Translations under genes and position numbers: made by a program | In this document: positions 24,717 through 35,374 of the stretch, in pieces | Layout: each line of letters opens with the position of its first letter | How positions within the stretch are numbered: position 1 is the first letter of the stretch | Notes under the pieces: generated by a model | What the model saw: the letters and a program-made list of their open reading frames with translations, nothing else | The model's database searches: none | What the model was told of the DNA's origin: nothing | Assembly (NCBI GenBank): GCA_903881085.1 | Contig: CAIRSA010000184.1 | Location: 1 to 47,828, forward strand | Origin: an uncultured Acidobacteriia bacterium | GTDB taxonomy: Bacteria > Acidobacteriota > Terriglobia > Bryobacterales > Bryobacteraceae | Length of the DNA: 47,828 nucleotides | Direction: 5' to 3'

Positions 24717-26425
24717 TGGCGTAGCCGGTACACAACGGTCTGCGTCACGGCATTGCCCAGGTCGCGCACGGCGATCGACTCTGACTCTACCCGTGCCAGC
24801 GACATCGACAGGCTGAGCAGATTCTCAGAGAAGAATTCCGGCTCGCGACCGTTGGCAGGTCCTTCCGCTCCAGGAGACGAATGCTCAATCAATTTCATCA
24901 GCCGCCCGAAGTTCGCCCGCTCAACTCCATGGCGGAACTGCGCCGTAAATACTGTCTTGCTTTCCAGTGCCGGAGCCGCGGTGTTGGCCGGCTGCAGCAT
25001 CGATAGCAACAACGCTTCGGAAGTGGCCAACAACAGGGTGCGGCCGTCGAGCGCCATCACCACCGGGCTCAAGCCACTAATCGTATAGTAGGTGCGGCCC
25101 GCGCTCGACTGTTTCGCCACCCAGTTGAGGCCCAGTTTGCCGCTCGTCCAAAGTCCATCCACTGAAGCGAGCACCGCAGCCCGCGCCGCGTCACCGTTCC
25201 ACGCGGTCTTCGCGAGCAATGCCACTGCCGCTTCGGACCCGATGAACACGCCGTCCGCCTGCGGCTTCGTCGATTGCACGCTTAACGCCGCCTCCAGTTC
25301 TACCGTCTGCAGCAGCGTGCGCAACGCCTCGGCATGAAACGCGGCGTCTGCGGCGGAGTAGGGCGTCTCGTCGATCTTCGTCTCCAGATCGTCTTCGCTG
25401 CCTTCCGGCGCGCTGGCTCCTGCATCCGGTGGAGCGAACTTCCCAGCAGGGCTACCGCCTGCGTGCGGCGCCAGAATCTTCGCCGTCACCAACTGCTCAG
25501 CCAGTGCCGTTTGCGGCGAGCCCCATGCCCGCTGCAAGCCCGCGTTGGCCGGAACCATGCGCAGCAACTGCGCGATTGGGCCAGACGCATCGGCAACCTC
25601 GGCGCTCGCCGCCGCGCGAATCAACACCCGCTTCTCGCGAACCTCCGTACCGCTGCGCGTCAGGTCCGCCACGCTCACTTCGTATTGCTTCAACTCCGTA
25701 ATATTCTGCTGGATCCAATAGGACCGGAAGTGCGGAGACTTCGTCAGCGACTCCAAATTACACGCCAGCCGCAATTCGCCGCTCGGTCCTGCGCCGCGCA
25801 CCGCATGATCGAACCACGCTTCGTTGCGCAGCGCTGCATTGGGCCGCTTGGCCAGCAGCGCCAGCGCTCCCGCCATTAGATCTTCGCGCGTGGCCAGCAG
25901 CAGCATGCCGTTGCTAGCGGAGTAGGCCGTTACGCGCTTCGTTGCTTTGTCGATCTTCACCGAATATGAAATGCCATCGGCCGAGCGTGGCGACCACTTG
26001 GCCAACGCACTGCGAAACACTGACTGCGCCGCGGTAGCAGCCGGGAGCCGCGTCATGTACAGGAACTCCAGCTTGCCGATGTCGTAGATCGCCAGCGCGG
26101 ATTCACTGCCGGCAACGCTCGAAAGCATCGCCATGTCTGGCGGCACTCCTGCCGCCTCCGCGAACTCCGTCTGAGCATCCGACAGCCGCAGGAACAATCG
26201 GGATTTCGAAAACATGTCATAGTTGGCGCTTGCCAGCCACGCCGGTTTTTCCGGTGACTTGTTCCAATCGTTCAGCAGCGCCGCGAAATCCTTCGCTTCC
26301 AGATACAGCACCGCACCCGGAGGCATGTTCGATGCCAGCGTTGCCGGAGTTTGCGGCAATTGCGCCCATCCCCACACCATCAGGGCCGCGACCGGAATGG
26401 CTATCCACGCATAGCGTAATTTCAT
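24713..26425 (-). CDS. DUF3352-like secreted protein
   Basis: A 570-residue protein from the ATG at 26425 (ATGA overlap with the TPR gene stop); the longer frame to 26560 has no support. An N-terminal membrane anchor or signal peptide (about 4-22) is followed by an Ala/Leu-rich alpha/beta region beginning TLASNMPPGAVLYLEAKDFAAL, which resembles the start of DUF3352-type proteins. A low-complexity Pro/Gly/Ala/Glu linker lies at about 320-350. No catalytic motif is visible. It is probably a periplasmic structural or substrate-sensing part of the operon. The family call is tentative. Confidence 0.7.
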   Translation of the reverse strand: MKLRYAWIAIPVAALMVWGWAQLPQTPATLASNMPPGAVLYLEAKDFAALLNDWNKSPEKPAWLASANYDMFSKSRLFLRLSDAQTEFAEAAGVPPDMAMLSSVAGSESALAIYDIGKLEFLYMTRLPAATAAQSVFRSALAKWSPRSADGISYSVKIDKATKRVTAYSASNGMLLLATREDLMAGALALLAKRPNAALRNEAWFDHAVRGAGPSGELRLACNLESLTKSPHFRSYWIQQNITELKQYEVSVADLTRSGTEVREKRVLIRAAASAEVADASGPIAQLLRMVPANAGLQRAWGSPQTALAEQLVTAKILAPHAGGSPAGKFAPPDAGASAPEGSEDDLETKIDETPYSAADAAFHAEALRTLLQTVELEAALSVQSTKPQADGVFIGSEAAVALLAKTAWNGDAARAAVLASVDGLWTSGKLGLNWVAKQSSAGRTYYTISGLSPVVMALDGRTLLLATSEALLLSMLQPANTAAPALESKTVFTAQFRHGVERANFGRLMKLIEHSSPGAEGPANGREPEFFSENLLSLSMSLARVESESIAVRDLGNAVTQTVVYRLRQ

Positions 26426-29400
26426 TGCCCGCCTCCCTGTGCCAGCAACGGCTGCACAATGCGATCCTGCTCGATGTTTTCCGTAATCACCGGCCAGCGC
26501 CGTTCGTTCGCCTGACGCCGTGCCAATTCCTTGCCCGCGTCGTCGGCCTCTTTTTTCCAAGCGGCATTCGGCGCCAGCCGGTCGGCTTGCTGGTAGTAAG
26601 TTTCCGCCATGCTCAACTGCCCGCCGCGCTTCAGTGCTGCTGCATATTCACTGGCCAGCTTTGCCTGTTCGCCCGCCGCCGCGTTCCATCCTCGCAGAAA
26701 CTCGTCCGAGCCCTGCATCGCCTCGTTGTTCAGAATGGCCAGGCCAGTTCGCGTCTTGTTCGCCGAGATCGCCGCGCGGAAGTATGCTGCGCGGTAGTCC
26801 ACTCCAGGTTGCCCCATGGCGAATGCATCGCCCAACATGCGGAACTTGACAGCGTTGTCCGTAGCCTTCATCGCCGCCGCCAACCGCGCTTCGAAGAAGA
26901 GCGGCGCTTCTGCCGCCGGTCCTTCGGCCTGATTCGCGGCCAAGAGATCCAACTCTCCCGAACCAAGCTTGACGCCTGCCTTGTTCAGCGCCTTAGCCGC
27001 GGCGATCCGTGCGGCATATGGCGACTGCAACGAAGAAGCCACCGCAGTCAAATCCGCCTCGTTCTTCTGCGCCATAGCCAGCATCTGCCGCGACTCTGCA
27101 TCCCACGGCACGGCCTTTACTCGCGCCGACAGAAACTCCATCGCTTCCGCCGCATGATTGTTGTCCAGCAACAACTGCGCCGCTGCGCGATGATTCTCAA
27201 ACGGCTCGCCCAGCGTCAGTGTCACGCGCCGCAGCAACACCATCGCATCTGCAAGGCGGTTCTGTTCGAGGCGCACTCCAGCAAGTCCAAGCAGCGCCGT
27301 CGGCGATACAAAACTGCCCTCCAGTTCACGCAGGTAGCTGAATTCCAGAAGCTTGCGCGCCGCATCGTTGAGCTTCATCCGCCGCAGGTCGCCCGCAATG
27401 TTGCGCAGTTGTTCCGGCTGTGTCGCACTCTGCTCATCGTTTTCATACTTCGCCAGTAGTGCGTCCAAAGTGCCGGCCTGCGCCGCAAACTTCACTTCGT
27501 ACTGAATTAACTCGCTGGAGCTGTTTTTCCGCGTTTCGTCGCTGAAGCTGGCCAGCACTGCTGACCCTTGCGCGAATTGCTTTGTTGTCAACAGGTGCTC
27601 CAGCCACTGCATTTTGTACCGCGTCAACTCCGCGTCAGCCATATTTCGCTCGTCGCCGAACGACTGTGCCACGCGGCTCTCCGCGGCTTGTACCATGCGC
27701 CGCATCAAACCCATGCGTTGATCGCCAGGCATCCAATCCGCCCTTGCCAGATACGCCAGTACAGCCGCTTGATTGGCTGCCGCTCGTGTCAGGTCCAGAA
27801 CCCAATCTGTGCCGCCCGCCGCCAGCGCTCCGATCAGCAGGTCGTCCGCGCGATACGTTCCATTGCGCCGCATGTAAGTGCGCAGCAGACGGTCCGCATC
27901 TTCTTTCAGCGGCGCGAACGACTGGCGCTTCGCCGCCGCCTCAAGCAGACTGCGCGTGTTCTCCCAGAACGATTCCGGCACGCCGCGCTGGTTTTGTTGT
28001 GCCGCCAGAACATCCAGCGCCAGCTTCCACCGCGCCACCGCTTCGGTGCGATTGCCCGCATCGAACAGGATGATCGCGATTTGGTTATGCGCATCCGCAC
28101 GCCGCGCATCGATCTCCAGCGCCTTCAGATACTCATCGCGGGCGGCATTGGTCTTGCCTCTTTCGCGATAGAAATCGCCCAGTTGCATATAGGGCTGCGC
28201 GCTGAACGGCGAGCCTTCTTCCGACGCCATCAGATAATCCGCGGCCGTTGGTTGTTGGTTGCGCTCCAGCAATTCCCCGTAGCGGGCCCCGAAGTAGAAC
28301 CACTCTTTCCCAATCAGCTGGTTATCGCGCGAGGCCGTATTTCCGATGCGTTGGCCGATCGGTGCATCCACAAGCGCGGCCTGGAACGACGCACTTACCG
28401 TGGCGAAGGGCTGCTTGAAATAGACTCCCAACAGCGCTTTGTTCGCGTTGTTCCATGCCGGCGTCAGCGAAGTCCCGCGCGCTGCCAGCGACCGCAGCGC
28501 CAGGTCGAAATTCTCTTTGCGGATCGCATAGTTCGCGAACGCCTCGCCCAGATAGGGAGCACTCGCTGTCATCGACCCAATGATCTGCGGATTGTTCGCC
28601 GCAATCAATTCCATGTAGCGGTCCAACCGTTCTCCACTCAGCGCAGCCGTGCGATTGCGATTCGTCAACGCCCGCAACTCAGCGCCGAAATTGGCCGCCG
28701 ATTGATACGCGTCCGCCGCGAAATCGAGGATCGAAGCTTTTTGATCGTCCTCTGGATATTGGCGCCAGAAGGCTTCCAGTTGCGTGCCCAACTCCTCAAA
28801 TCGCATGCGTCCGCGCTGCACTGAGATCAGGTTCTGCATCTGCGACATGGCTTCGGGCGTCTTCGCGCTGGCCATCAATGCCTGAACCCTGAAACGCACG
28901 CTCAAATCCATCAAGCCCGCGTTGGCTGCAATGCCCGACAGTTGATTGGCGTCGAACTTTCCGCGCCGCCCCTCAAGCCACGTGCTCAACTGCACCTTCT
29001 CTTCCGGCGTGTAGTATTTCGATGAAGCATGGGCCGTCTCGACAAGCAGTCCGAACTCTGGCAGCTTCGCATACGCCGCGTCATATTGCCGCAGTCGCGC
29101 CATGATGCGGCCATACAAATGCGCCGAGCTATCGCGATCCGCTTCCGCCGTCAGCAACGCGATGCCTGCTTCCGCGTGCTCCTTCGCTTGGGGCAGCATG
29201 TTCCATGACTCAAGCGTATCGGCTGCGTTGAAAAACAGCTCCGGCTTCGGCGGACGATTATCGATCATCGCCTGCCTTAGATGCTTCACGGCTTCATCGG
29301 TGCGCCCCTGCCGGGCCCTCGTCTCGGCCATCTTCCGCATCCACGACGGATCGCGATACGTCTGGTCATACAGCTTCGAGTACGAAGTATAAGCTTCGTC

Positions 29401-32400
29401 GAAGCGCATCAGCCGCTCTTCCAGATTCGCCCGCGCAATCAAATAATCGGTGCGGTCAGGGCGGATTTGCACGGCCTTGTTATAGGCCTCAATCGCGCCC
29501 GGGTAGTTTTCGAACATCGTCTCCACAATCGCCGCCACCGCCGGCCAGTGCGCATCGCGCGGCGACGCAGCCATGGTCTTCGCATAGTAAGCCGAAAGCT
29601 GTGGCTTGCGCGCATTCACCGCCGCATACTGCGCCGCTTCTCGTACTGTCGATTCATCCTCCGGGAAACGGTTGATGATCTCGATATATTGATCCACCGC
29701 GCCCGCGAAATCCTTCGTCCGCGTCAACACTGGAATCAATGACCGCCGCATCGCTGCGATGCGCGTTTTGCGCTCGTCCGCCGTCAGCGTGGAGCCTTCA
29801 ATCGCCTTCAGCTTGTCGCGATACAGTGCCGTTAGCCCGCGGTCGTCGCCCTGTTTCGCATAGGAATCCGCCATCGCCGCGATGTATTCCGCATTGAACG
29901 GATCGCTTGTCAGCAGCCCGTTCAACAACTGCCGCCCTGCCGCATACTGCGCGGTGTCGATCGATTTGCGCGCGGCCTCGAGAGTAAACGCGAGTTTCAA
30001 ATTTGCACTGGCATTGCGCGAAGCTTCCTGAAGCAACGCAACGGCCCGCGCCTGATTGCCTGTACGCCAGTAGAAGTTCACGGCCGCCCGCACCACGCCC
30101 AACGATGACGGGTTCCCCTGATACAACCCCTGCAGCGTGGCCGTTGCCCCTGCAATGTCGCGCCGGCCTTCCTGCAATCGCACTAGCGACAGCGTCAAGC
30201 GCATCCGCTCTATTGGGTCGGTCATCAATGCGATCTGACGCCGCAAGCTGGTCTCCGATACCTTGTCAAAGCCCTGCCGTTCCGCGGTTCTATCGATACG
30301 GTTGAGCAGATCGACGCTCGATGTGCGTCCTGCCACCGCGGTTAGATACTGTTCCTGTTCTGCCCGCCGTCCCTGCGATTCCAAAATCGCGCTACGCAGT
30401 TCGAACATCGCCACATTCGGGTCCGCCGCCGTTGTTGCTTGTTCAATCGTGGCACGCAAGACAGGCCGCCGCGCCAGTTCAATCAGCCGGCTGCGCGCCG
30501 GTGAGCCCGTATCGGTTTCCACTGCGCCCTTCACGTATTCCGCGATGGCGCGCGGTACGTCCCGCTTGTTTTCAAGAATCGCGCCCGCTTCAAATGCGAA
30601 CAGACTCTGATTACGCAGTTTCGTGCGCCCTTCCGCGATCAGCCGCTGCGCATCGTCGTATTGATAGTAGTCCCAGAACACCGTGGCCGCTTCCAGGTAT
30701 CCGCCCGGATTGCCCGGGTCAATCTCCGCCAGATGGTTCCACAACGGCCGCGCCTTGGCGAAGTCTTCCCCGTTCGCGTAGATCTCTCCGGCGCGTGTGA
30801 CGGACCCGTGATCGCGGGGCGCAACCGCGGCGATCTGATTTTCCAGGCTGATCGCGGCCGCCGGGTCGCCCAGCGAACGCTGCACCGCAGCCGCGCGTTC
30901 CACCAACTGCATGTCGCCCGGATAGTCAGCCGCCAGTGTCTTCATCAAGGGCGCCGCTGATTCAAACTTGCACTTCCAGATTGCAGCCTCTGACAAGAAC
31001 TGCGTTGCCGCCGGGCTGTCGTTCTTAAGCCCGGCAATCTCCGCATCCAGTTTGCCCGTTCTTGAAAGGAATTCAAAGTACCGGTTGCGCAGGTCCGCAT
31101 CGAAATACCAATACCGTCTCAGCAAAGTCTCATACTGTACAGCGTCAGCCGTTCCGCGCGCGGAATAGGCCGCCAGCAGGTTCTTCACAAACTCCATGTG
31201 ATGCGGAAAGCGCTGCGCGGCGTACAAATTCACCTGACGATACAACACGGCGTCCATTGCGCTTTGCCCGCCCGCCTCAGAGAAGTACCGTGCGATGTCC
31301 GTTCCATTGAACACCGCGATTACCTCGCGCGCCACCTGCTCAAACTTTGCCGCATGCTTCTGCTTCAGGTAATAGCGGGCCAGTTTGTGATGCCACGAAG
31401 GATCGGGAAAATGCTGCACTGCCCGCTTGTAGACGTCTTCAATCTCAGTCGTCAGCTTGTTCTGTTCCAGGAAGCCCGCCAGCTTCTCATACAATTTCGG
31501 ATCGTTCGGATTCCTGTCCAACTCGCGCCGCAACAATGCCAGCGCATCGGGCAACCGCTTCAGCGAAACCAGCCGTGCAATGGCGCGATCCAACACCCGC
31601 GCATGGTCCAGTGAATTCGACCCCAACTCCTTCAACAGCGACTCATAGGCGGCTAACTCTTCCGCCACGCGCTGCTTGCGTGCATAGGCATCGGCTATCA
31701 GCAACGAAACGGTGACGCGTTCGCGGTCTTTCGGAAACGCTGCCAAAAACTTCGCACCGCGCGACAACACGCCATCGCTGTCGCCGTGAATCGCATACGC
31801 TTCAACCAATCGCGAATTCAACTGCGCGCGGCGTGTGGAGTTCGGGAACTGCTTATCGAACTGCGTGATCAATTCCGCCGCCTTCGCCCGATGGAAATAC
31901 GCGCCCGCTTTCTGTTCCTGCTGTGCCAGGTGCCCTTCAGGCTCCGACGTGTTCAAAACCAGTGACAGGATGCCGTTCAAAAACCCTGGACTATTGTCCA
32001 CAGTTGCAATGTCGCGATACAGCGAAAGGTCGCCAGTGCCGAACTGAATCTGCTGTTCAGGCGCCGTCATCAACACATTGGCAAGCGATGCCAGAGCCTT
32101 CTCTGAAGCGCCTGGCAAACTGTACATCGCGTAATAGCACCGCGCTGCTTCATCGAAATTGCGCAGCCCCTCGAACAACTCGCCCAGGGTGGAAAGTTCG
32201 TCTGCCGTCCATGCCGCCTTGCGCGCATCCTTGCGTTGTTTGAACTCCAGCAGTGCCCGCTGCGCCCCGCCCGCGTTACCCTGCTGCTGGTAGTAGTAGA
32301 ACATCCGTGCCGCAGGCACAATGTCCACCGGCCGCGCGGCGACTTGCGCTCGCGCCGACTCCAGAAAACTTCGCAGCGAATGAGTCTCTTTCAGCACATT

Positions 32401-33129
32401 GAAATAGGACTGGATCAAATCCGCCGGCCACAGCGGCTTGAACCCCGCGTCATAAACCGCCAGCGCCTGCTGCAACGACCCACGCTTTTGCTCCAGCTTT
32501 GCTTTGCCAATCACCGGGAAAATTACGTCGTTTGGAAACGTCTTTTGATACACGCCCAGGAACGCGTCTGCGTCGGTCCAGCGCTCATGCGCTAACAGGT
32601 AATCGAACATCTGTTTGCGCACCGATGTCTCTTGCGGCTGCCGCGTAATCCAAGCCATATACACGCCAACCCCAGCATCCACGGGCATTCCCTGCATGTT
32701 GACCAGGCCAATCGCACGGCTGAATGATGCGTTGGTGCCCGCCGCCTTCAGCGCGGCCAATTCGTCGGCTGGACGCAGGCGCCGGTTGTAATGGTCGGCC
32801 AGTTCCACGTTGGCGGCGGACTTGTCAGGCGTCAGTTCGGCATACTTTTTCCAGTTCGCTTCGGCATTCGCGAAATCGAGCTGCAACTCCGCTTCGCGGG
32901 CGCGTAGATACATCGCTTCCGCTGTCACTGGCATCCGCGCCAACTCCGGCCGCGTCTCCTTTGGCGGCCGTCGCAACTGCACCTGGCCCGAAGGCAGGTT
33001 CACGTTGCGAAACAGCACCGCATCGAAGGGACTGCTGCTGGCGATATTCTGTAGCCACACTCCGAAATCGGCGCGCAGTGCGGCGCCGGCGGCAAGTGCG
33101 AGTGCGATAAAACTAAGGCGCAACTTCAA
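26422..33129 (-). CDS. Giant secreted TPR protein, 2235 aa
   Basis: About 250 kDa. The start is TTG at 33129, preceded by a perfect AGGAGGTG Shine-Dalgarno, and the ORF overlaps the VIT-VWA gene by 17 nt. A signal peptide (about 1-20, ending ALRA) is followed by an all-helical protein dominated by TPR-like 34-residue repeats over nearly its full length, for example around 70-105, 560-600, 1230-1290 and 1620-1680. Such proteins make long superhelical scaffolds that hold other proteins; here the likely partners are the coupled VIT-VWA, propeller and cell-wall enzymes. No catalytic motif was seen. It fills nearly half the operon. Confidence 0.88.
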   Translation of the reverse strand: MKLRLSFIALALAAGAALRADFGVWLQNIASSSPFDAVLFRNVNLPSGQVQLRRPPKETRPELARMPVTAEAMYLRAREAELQLDFANAEANWKKYAELTPDKSAANVELADHYNRRLRPADELAALKAAGTNASFSRAIGLVNMQGMPVDAGVGVYMAWITRQPQETSVRKQMFDYLLAHERWTDADAFLGVYQKTFPNDVIFPVIGKAKLEQKRGSLQQALAVYDAGFKPLWPADLIQSYFNVLKETHSLRSFLESARAQVAARPVDIVPAARMFYYYQQQGNAGGAQRALLEFKQRKDARKAAWTADELSTLGELFEGLRNFDEAARCYYAMYSLPGASEKALASLANVLMTAPEQQIQFGTGDLSLYRDIATVDNSPGFLNGILSLVLNTSEPEGHLAQQEQKAGAYFHRAKAAELITQFDKQFPNSTRRAQLNSRLVEAYAIHGDSDGVLSRGAKFLAAFPKDRERVTVSLLIADAYARKQRVAEELAAYESLLKELGSNSLDHARVLDRAIARLVSLKRLPDALALLRRELDRNPNDPKLYEKLAGFLEQNKLTTEIEDVYKRAVQHFPDPSWHHKLARYYLKQKHAAKFEQVAREVIAVFNGTDIARYFSEAGGQSAMDAVLYRQVNLYAAQRFPHHMEFVKNLLAAYSARGTADAVQYETLLRRYWYFDADLRNRYFEFLSRTGKLDAEIAGLKNDSPAATQFLSEAAIWKCKFESAAPLMKTLAADYPGDMQLVERAAAVQRSLGDPAAAISLENQIAAVAPRDHGSVTRAGEIYANGEDFAKARPLWNHLAEIDPGNPGGYLEAATVFWDYYQYDDAQRLIAEGRTKLRNQSLFAFEAGAILENKRDVPRAIAEYVKGAVETDTGSPARSRLIELARRPVLRATIEQATTAADPNVAMFELRSAILESQGRRAEQEQYLTAVAGRTSSVDLLNRIDRTAERQGFDKVSETSLRRQIALMTDPIERMRLTLSLVRLQEGRRDIAGATATLQGLYQGNPSSLGVVRAAVNFYWRTGNQARAVALLQEASRNASANLKLAFTLEAARKSIDTAQYAAGRQLLNGLLTSDPFNAEYIAAMADSYAKQGDDRGLTALYRDKLKAIEGSTLTADERKTRIAAMRRSLIPVLTRTKDFAGAVDQYIEIINRFPEDESTVREAAQYAAVNARKPQLSAYYAKTMAASPRDAHWPAVAAIVETMFENYPGAIEAYNKAVQIRPDRTDYLIARANLEERLMRFDEAYTSYSKLYDQTYRDPSWMRKMAETRARQGRTDEAVKHLRQAMIDNRPPKPELFFNAADTLESWNMLPQAKEHAEAGIALLTAEADRDSSAHLYGRIMARLRQYDAAYAKLPEFGLLVETAHASSKYYTPEEKVQLSTWLEGRRGKFDANQLSGIAANAGLMDLSVRFRVQALMASAKTPEAMSQMQNLISVQRGRMRFEELGTQLEAFWRQYPEDDQKASILDFAADAYQSAANFGAELRALTNRNRTAALSGERLDRYMELIAANNPQIIGSMTASAPYLGEAFANYAIRKENFDLALRSLAARGTSLTPAWNNANKALLGVYFKQPFATVSASFQAALVDAPIGQRIGNTASRDNQLIGKEWFYFGARYGELLERNQQPTAADYLMASEEGSPFSAQPYMQLGDFYRERGKTNAARDEYLKALEIDARRADAHNQIAIILFDAGNRTEAVARWKLALDVLAAQQNQRGVPESFWENTRSLLEAAAKRQSFAPLKEDADRLLRTYMRRNGTYRADDLLIGALAAGGTDWVLDLTRAAANQAAVLAYLARADWMPGDQRMGLMRRMVQAAESRVAQSFGDERNMADAELTRYKMQWLEHLLTTKQFAQGSAVLASFSDETRKNSSSELIQYEVKFAAQAGTLDALLAKYENDEQSATQPEQLRNIAGDLRRMKLNDAARKLLEFSYLRELEGSFVSPTALLGLAGVRLEQNRLADAMVLLRRVTLTLGEPFENHRAAAQLLLDNNHAAEAMEFLSARVKAVPWDAESRQMLAMAQKNEADLTAVASSLQSPYAARIAAAKALNKAGVKLGSGELDLLAANQAEGPAAEAPLFFEARLAAAMKATDNAVKFRMLGDAFAMGQPGVDYRAAYFRAAISANKTRTGLAILNNEAMQGSDEFLRGWNAAAGEQAKLASEYAAALKRGGQLSMAETYYQQADRLAPNAAWKKEADDAGKELARRQANERRWPVITENIEQDRIVQPLLAQGGGQ

Positions 33130-35374
33130 TGTGCACCTCCTGACTTCCGATATTGTGTGCGTAGTCTTCCGCCGTTACAGTGAGCTTATAGCTCCCCACC
33201 GGCAGATGAGAAGGAATAACAAACTTGCCGACATTGGCTGATGCCTCATCGCTCCAATGCAGCGAAACCGGCGTCACGCCGTACATGCGCGCCACAGACG
33301 TGCGCGTTGTTGACGAAGCTGTCGATCGTATCTGCACCGTCTCACCAGCGCGGTAGCGCGTCTTCTCCAGCTTGATTTTCACTACCGGAGGCTTGCTCGC
33401 AATCACGAAACTTTTCGCTTCGCGATACGCCGTTCCTTTGTCGTCGCGCAGAATCAAGCGCACTTGATAGGTTCCGTCCGTCATCGTGGTGGGAGCAAGA
33501 AACCGAGTCTGCCACGTGTCTTCTTCCGGCAGATACCTCAGCTTCTTCACCAGTCCGAACGGGAACAACGCCACCACCGATTTGATGGAGGCGTCGGTCT
33601 TCACCCGCAGCACCGGGTCACCTGGCCGTATGAGCCGCGGCCTTAGCAGCGAGCGCGGCGCGGCCAGAAACGATGTGTAAGGTGTGACGAACTTATACTT
33701 CCGCGACAGGCGAATAATCTCGTCGATGGTTGCCGCATCTTCGCCATCGCGGTCGATCTTTTCAAGCAGCGCATCCACCCTCGCCTTTGCCCATGTGCGC
33801 GGCAGTTGCGTCTGGTCCAGCTTCTGTGCGGGCAGGGCTACGGTCGCCGACATCGCACCGGCCGTGAACGTCGCCTGCGCTGCGGGCTGCTTATATTGGC
33901 CGATCCACGACGCCATCGATCCGCGGAAGATCACATCCTGCAGCGGATAGACCAGATCGAAATTCGATGTCGCACTGGTCGCAATCGTTAACCCGTCCAC
34001 CGGTTTGCGCCCGATCTTTGCCACGAAAGCATTCAGCTTGAAATCCACCGGCTCGGTGGACCGCACCCACTCCATCACTCCGCCATTCCGCGCCAGCACT
34101 CGCAACATGCCGCCGTTGGCATCGTCGCCCACCGCGAACACGAACGTCCGCGGACGCTTGCCAGCCGCTAGTTGATTCCACTTCGTGTTGTACCAGGTGG
34201 TCAATTTGCCGTTCTGAATCGTGCCCTGCGTAGCCGCGCCATCGGTGAACAGAACCACATGCGGATCCGGTCCGCTCTGCGTCAGTGCGAACTCCAAAGC
34301 CGCTTGAATATTGGTGCCGCCGCGCAACCGGCTGTTGCGCACGAACTCCATCGCCTTTTCAATATTGGCTGTCGATGCCTCCATCGGCACAGGAGAAAAC
34401 GGCGTCACCGAAGTGTTGAACAAAGCCAGATTGAACGTGTCTGGAGCATGCAATGATTTCAGCGTTGTCTCCAGTGCCTGAAAACTGCGCTCCAGTTTCT
34501 CCCACTGCATCGACAGCGAGTTATCGAATAGCGCGACAATAGTGCGCGCCCCCGTGGGCCCCGCCGTTGGCGGCATCAGTAGTGCCGATGCCAGGAAATA
34601 TCCCGGTCCGCTGTCACGATGGGTCGCCACTTCCAGTTTGTCGCCCTTCGACCCATCGAATGTGTAATTGACCGTGAAGTCCTCAGTCAAATCGATATTG
34701 CGCGCGTCAAAGCCAACCTTGATGTAATTAGGCGTGCGCTCCAATATCTTCGCCGCGTAAGCCTTGCCGCCGATCTGAAAATCTTTGACCGCATGATCGG
34801 AGCGCAGATACAAATTGATCCACAAGTGCCCCACCCGCTGTGCGCGATACACATCGGGCCGCAGCGGCAGCGCGAAGGAAGACTTCAAATCCTCCACCGG
34901 CACGGGCTCGTGATACTCCATCTCAATCCGCTTCGATGAGAACGGCATGATCGGCACAATCCGCGCGCTGAACACCGCGCTGCGACGCGCCTGATCCGCA
35001 TCGCGTTCGCCCATCTGAAGTAGTCCCGGATCAATCGCCTGCAGTTTGATGTTCTGATAGATCTGCTCAGCCCGCTTGCGTTCCAGAATCACGCCCGGAA
35101 TGCGCGTCACGCCATCCCACACCGCAAAGTCCGACACCAGCGCCCGGCCCGGTAGTGCGAACGTGTAGTTTCCTTCCATCACGGAGGCGAAGTGGCTGGC
35201 AAAGATCTGCTTCTCCGACACGCGCGCGCTGCCGTTGTCGATCCAGACATCGATAGCCATCTCCTCAATCGAAAGAATGGAGGCATCGGGCGCTGTCTTG
35301 TTCTGCGGGATCAACGTCCCCGCATCTGCAAACAGTGCCGCCGCAGATATGCATATGAGTGCTACTTTTTTCAT
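33113..35374 (-). CDS. Secreted VIT-VWA domain protein
   Basis: A 753-residue protein with a signal peptide (about 1-17). A VIT domain covers about 35-160, with the typical YTFALPGRALVSDF and GVILERKRAEQIYQ segments. A VWA domain follows at about 275-440 with MIDAS DNSLS (284-288), RGGTN, and FTDGAA, so metal binding looks intact. The C-terminal part (about 600-753) is beta-rich and Ig/FN3-like. The VIT-VWA pairing is that of inter-alpha-trypsin inhibitor heavy chains and its bacterial relatives, which bind partner proteins. It overlaps the propeller gene by ATGA and the TPR gene by 17 nt. Confidence 0.9.
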   Translation of the reverse strand: MKKVALICISAAALFADAGTLIPQNKTAPDASILSIEEMAIDVWIDNGSARVSEKQIFASHFASVMEGNYTFALPGRALVSDFAVWDGVTRIPGVILERKRAEQIYQNIKLQAIDPGLLQMGERDADQARRSAVFSARIVPIMPFSSKRIEMEYHEPVPVEDLKSSFALPLRPDVYRAQRVGHLWINLYLRSDHAVKDFQIGGKAYAAKILERTPNYIKVGFDARNIDLTEDFTVNYTFDGSKGDKLEVATHRDSGPGYFLASALLMPPTAGPTGARTIVALFDNSLSMQWEKLERSFQALETTLKSLHAPDTFNLALFNTSVTPFSPVPMEASTANIEKAMEFVRNSRLRGGTNIQAALEFALTQSGPDPHVVLFTDGAATQGTIQNGKLTTWYNTKWNQLAAGKRPRTFVFAVGDDANGGMLRVLARNGGVMEWVRSTEPVDFKLNAFVAKIGRKPVDGLTIATSATSNFDLVYPLQDVIFRGSMASWIGQYKQPAAQATFTAGAMSATVALPAQKLDQTQLPRTWAKARVDALLEKIDRDGEDAATIDEIIRLSRKYKFVTPYTSFLAAPRSLLRPRLIRPGDPVLRVKTDASIKSVVALFPFGLVKKLRYLPEEDTWQTRFLAPTTMTDGTYQVRLILRDDKGTAYREAKSFVIASKPPVVKIKLEKTRYRAGETVQIRSTASSTTRTSVARMYGVTPVSLHWSDEASANVGKFVIPSHLPVGSYKLTVTAEDYAHNIGSQEVHIEVAP

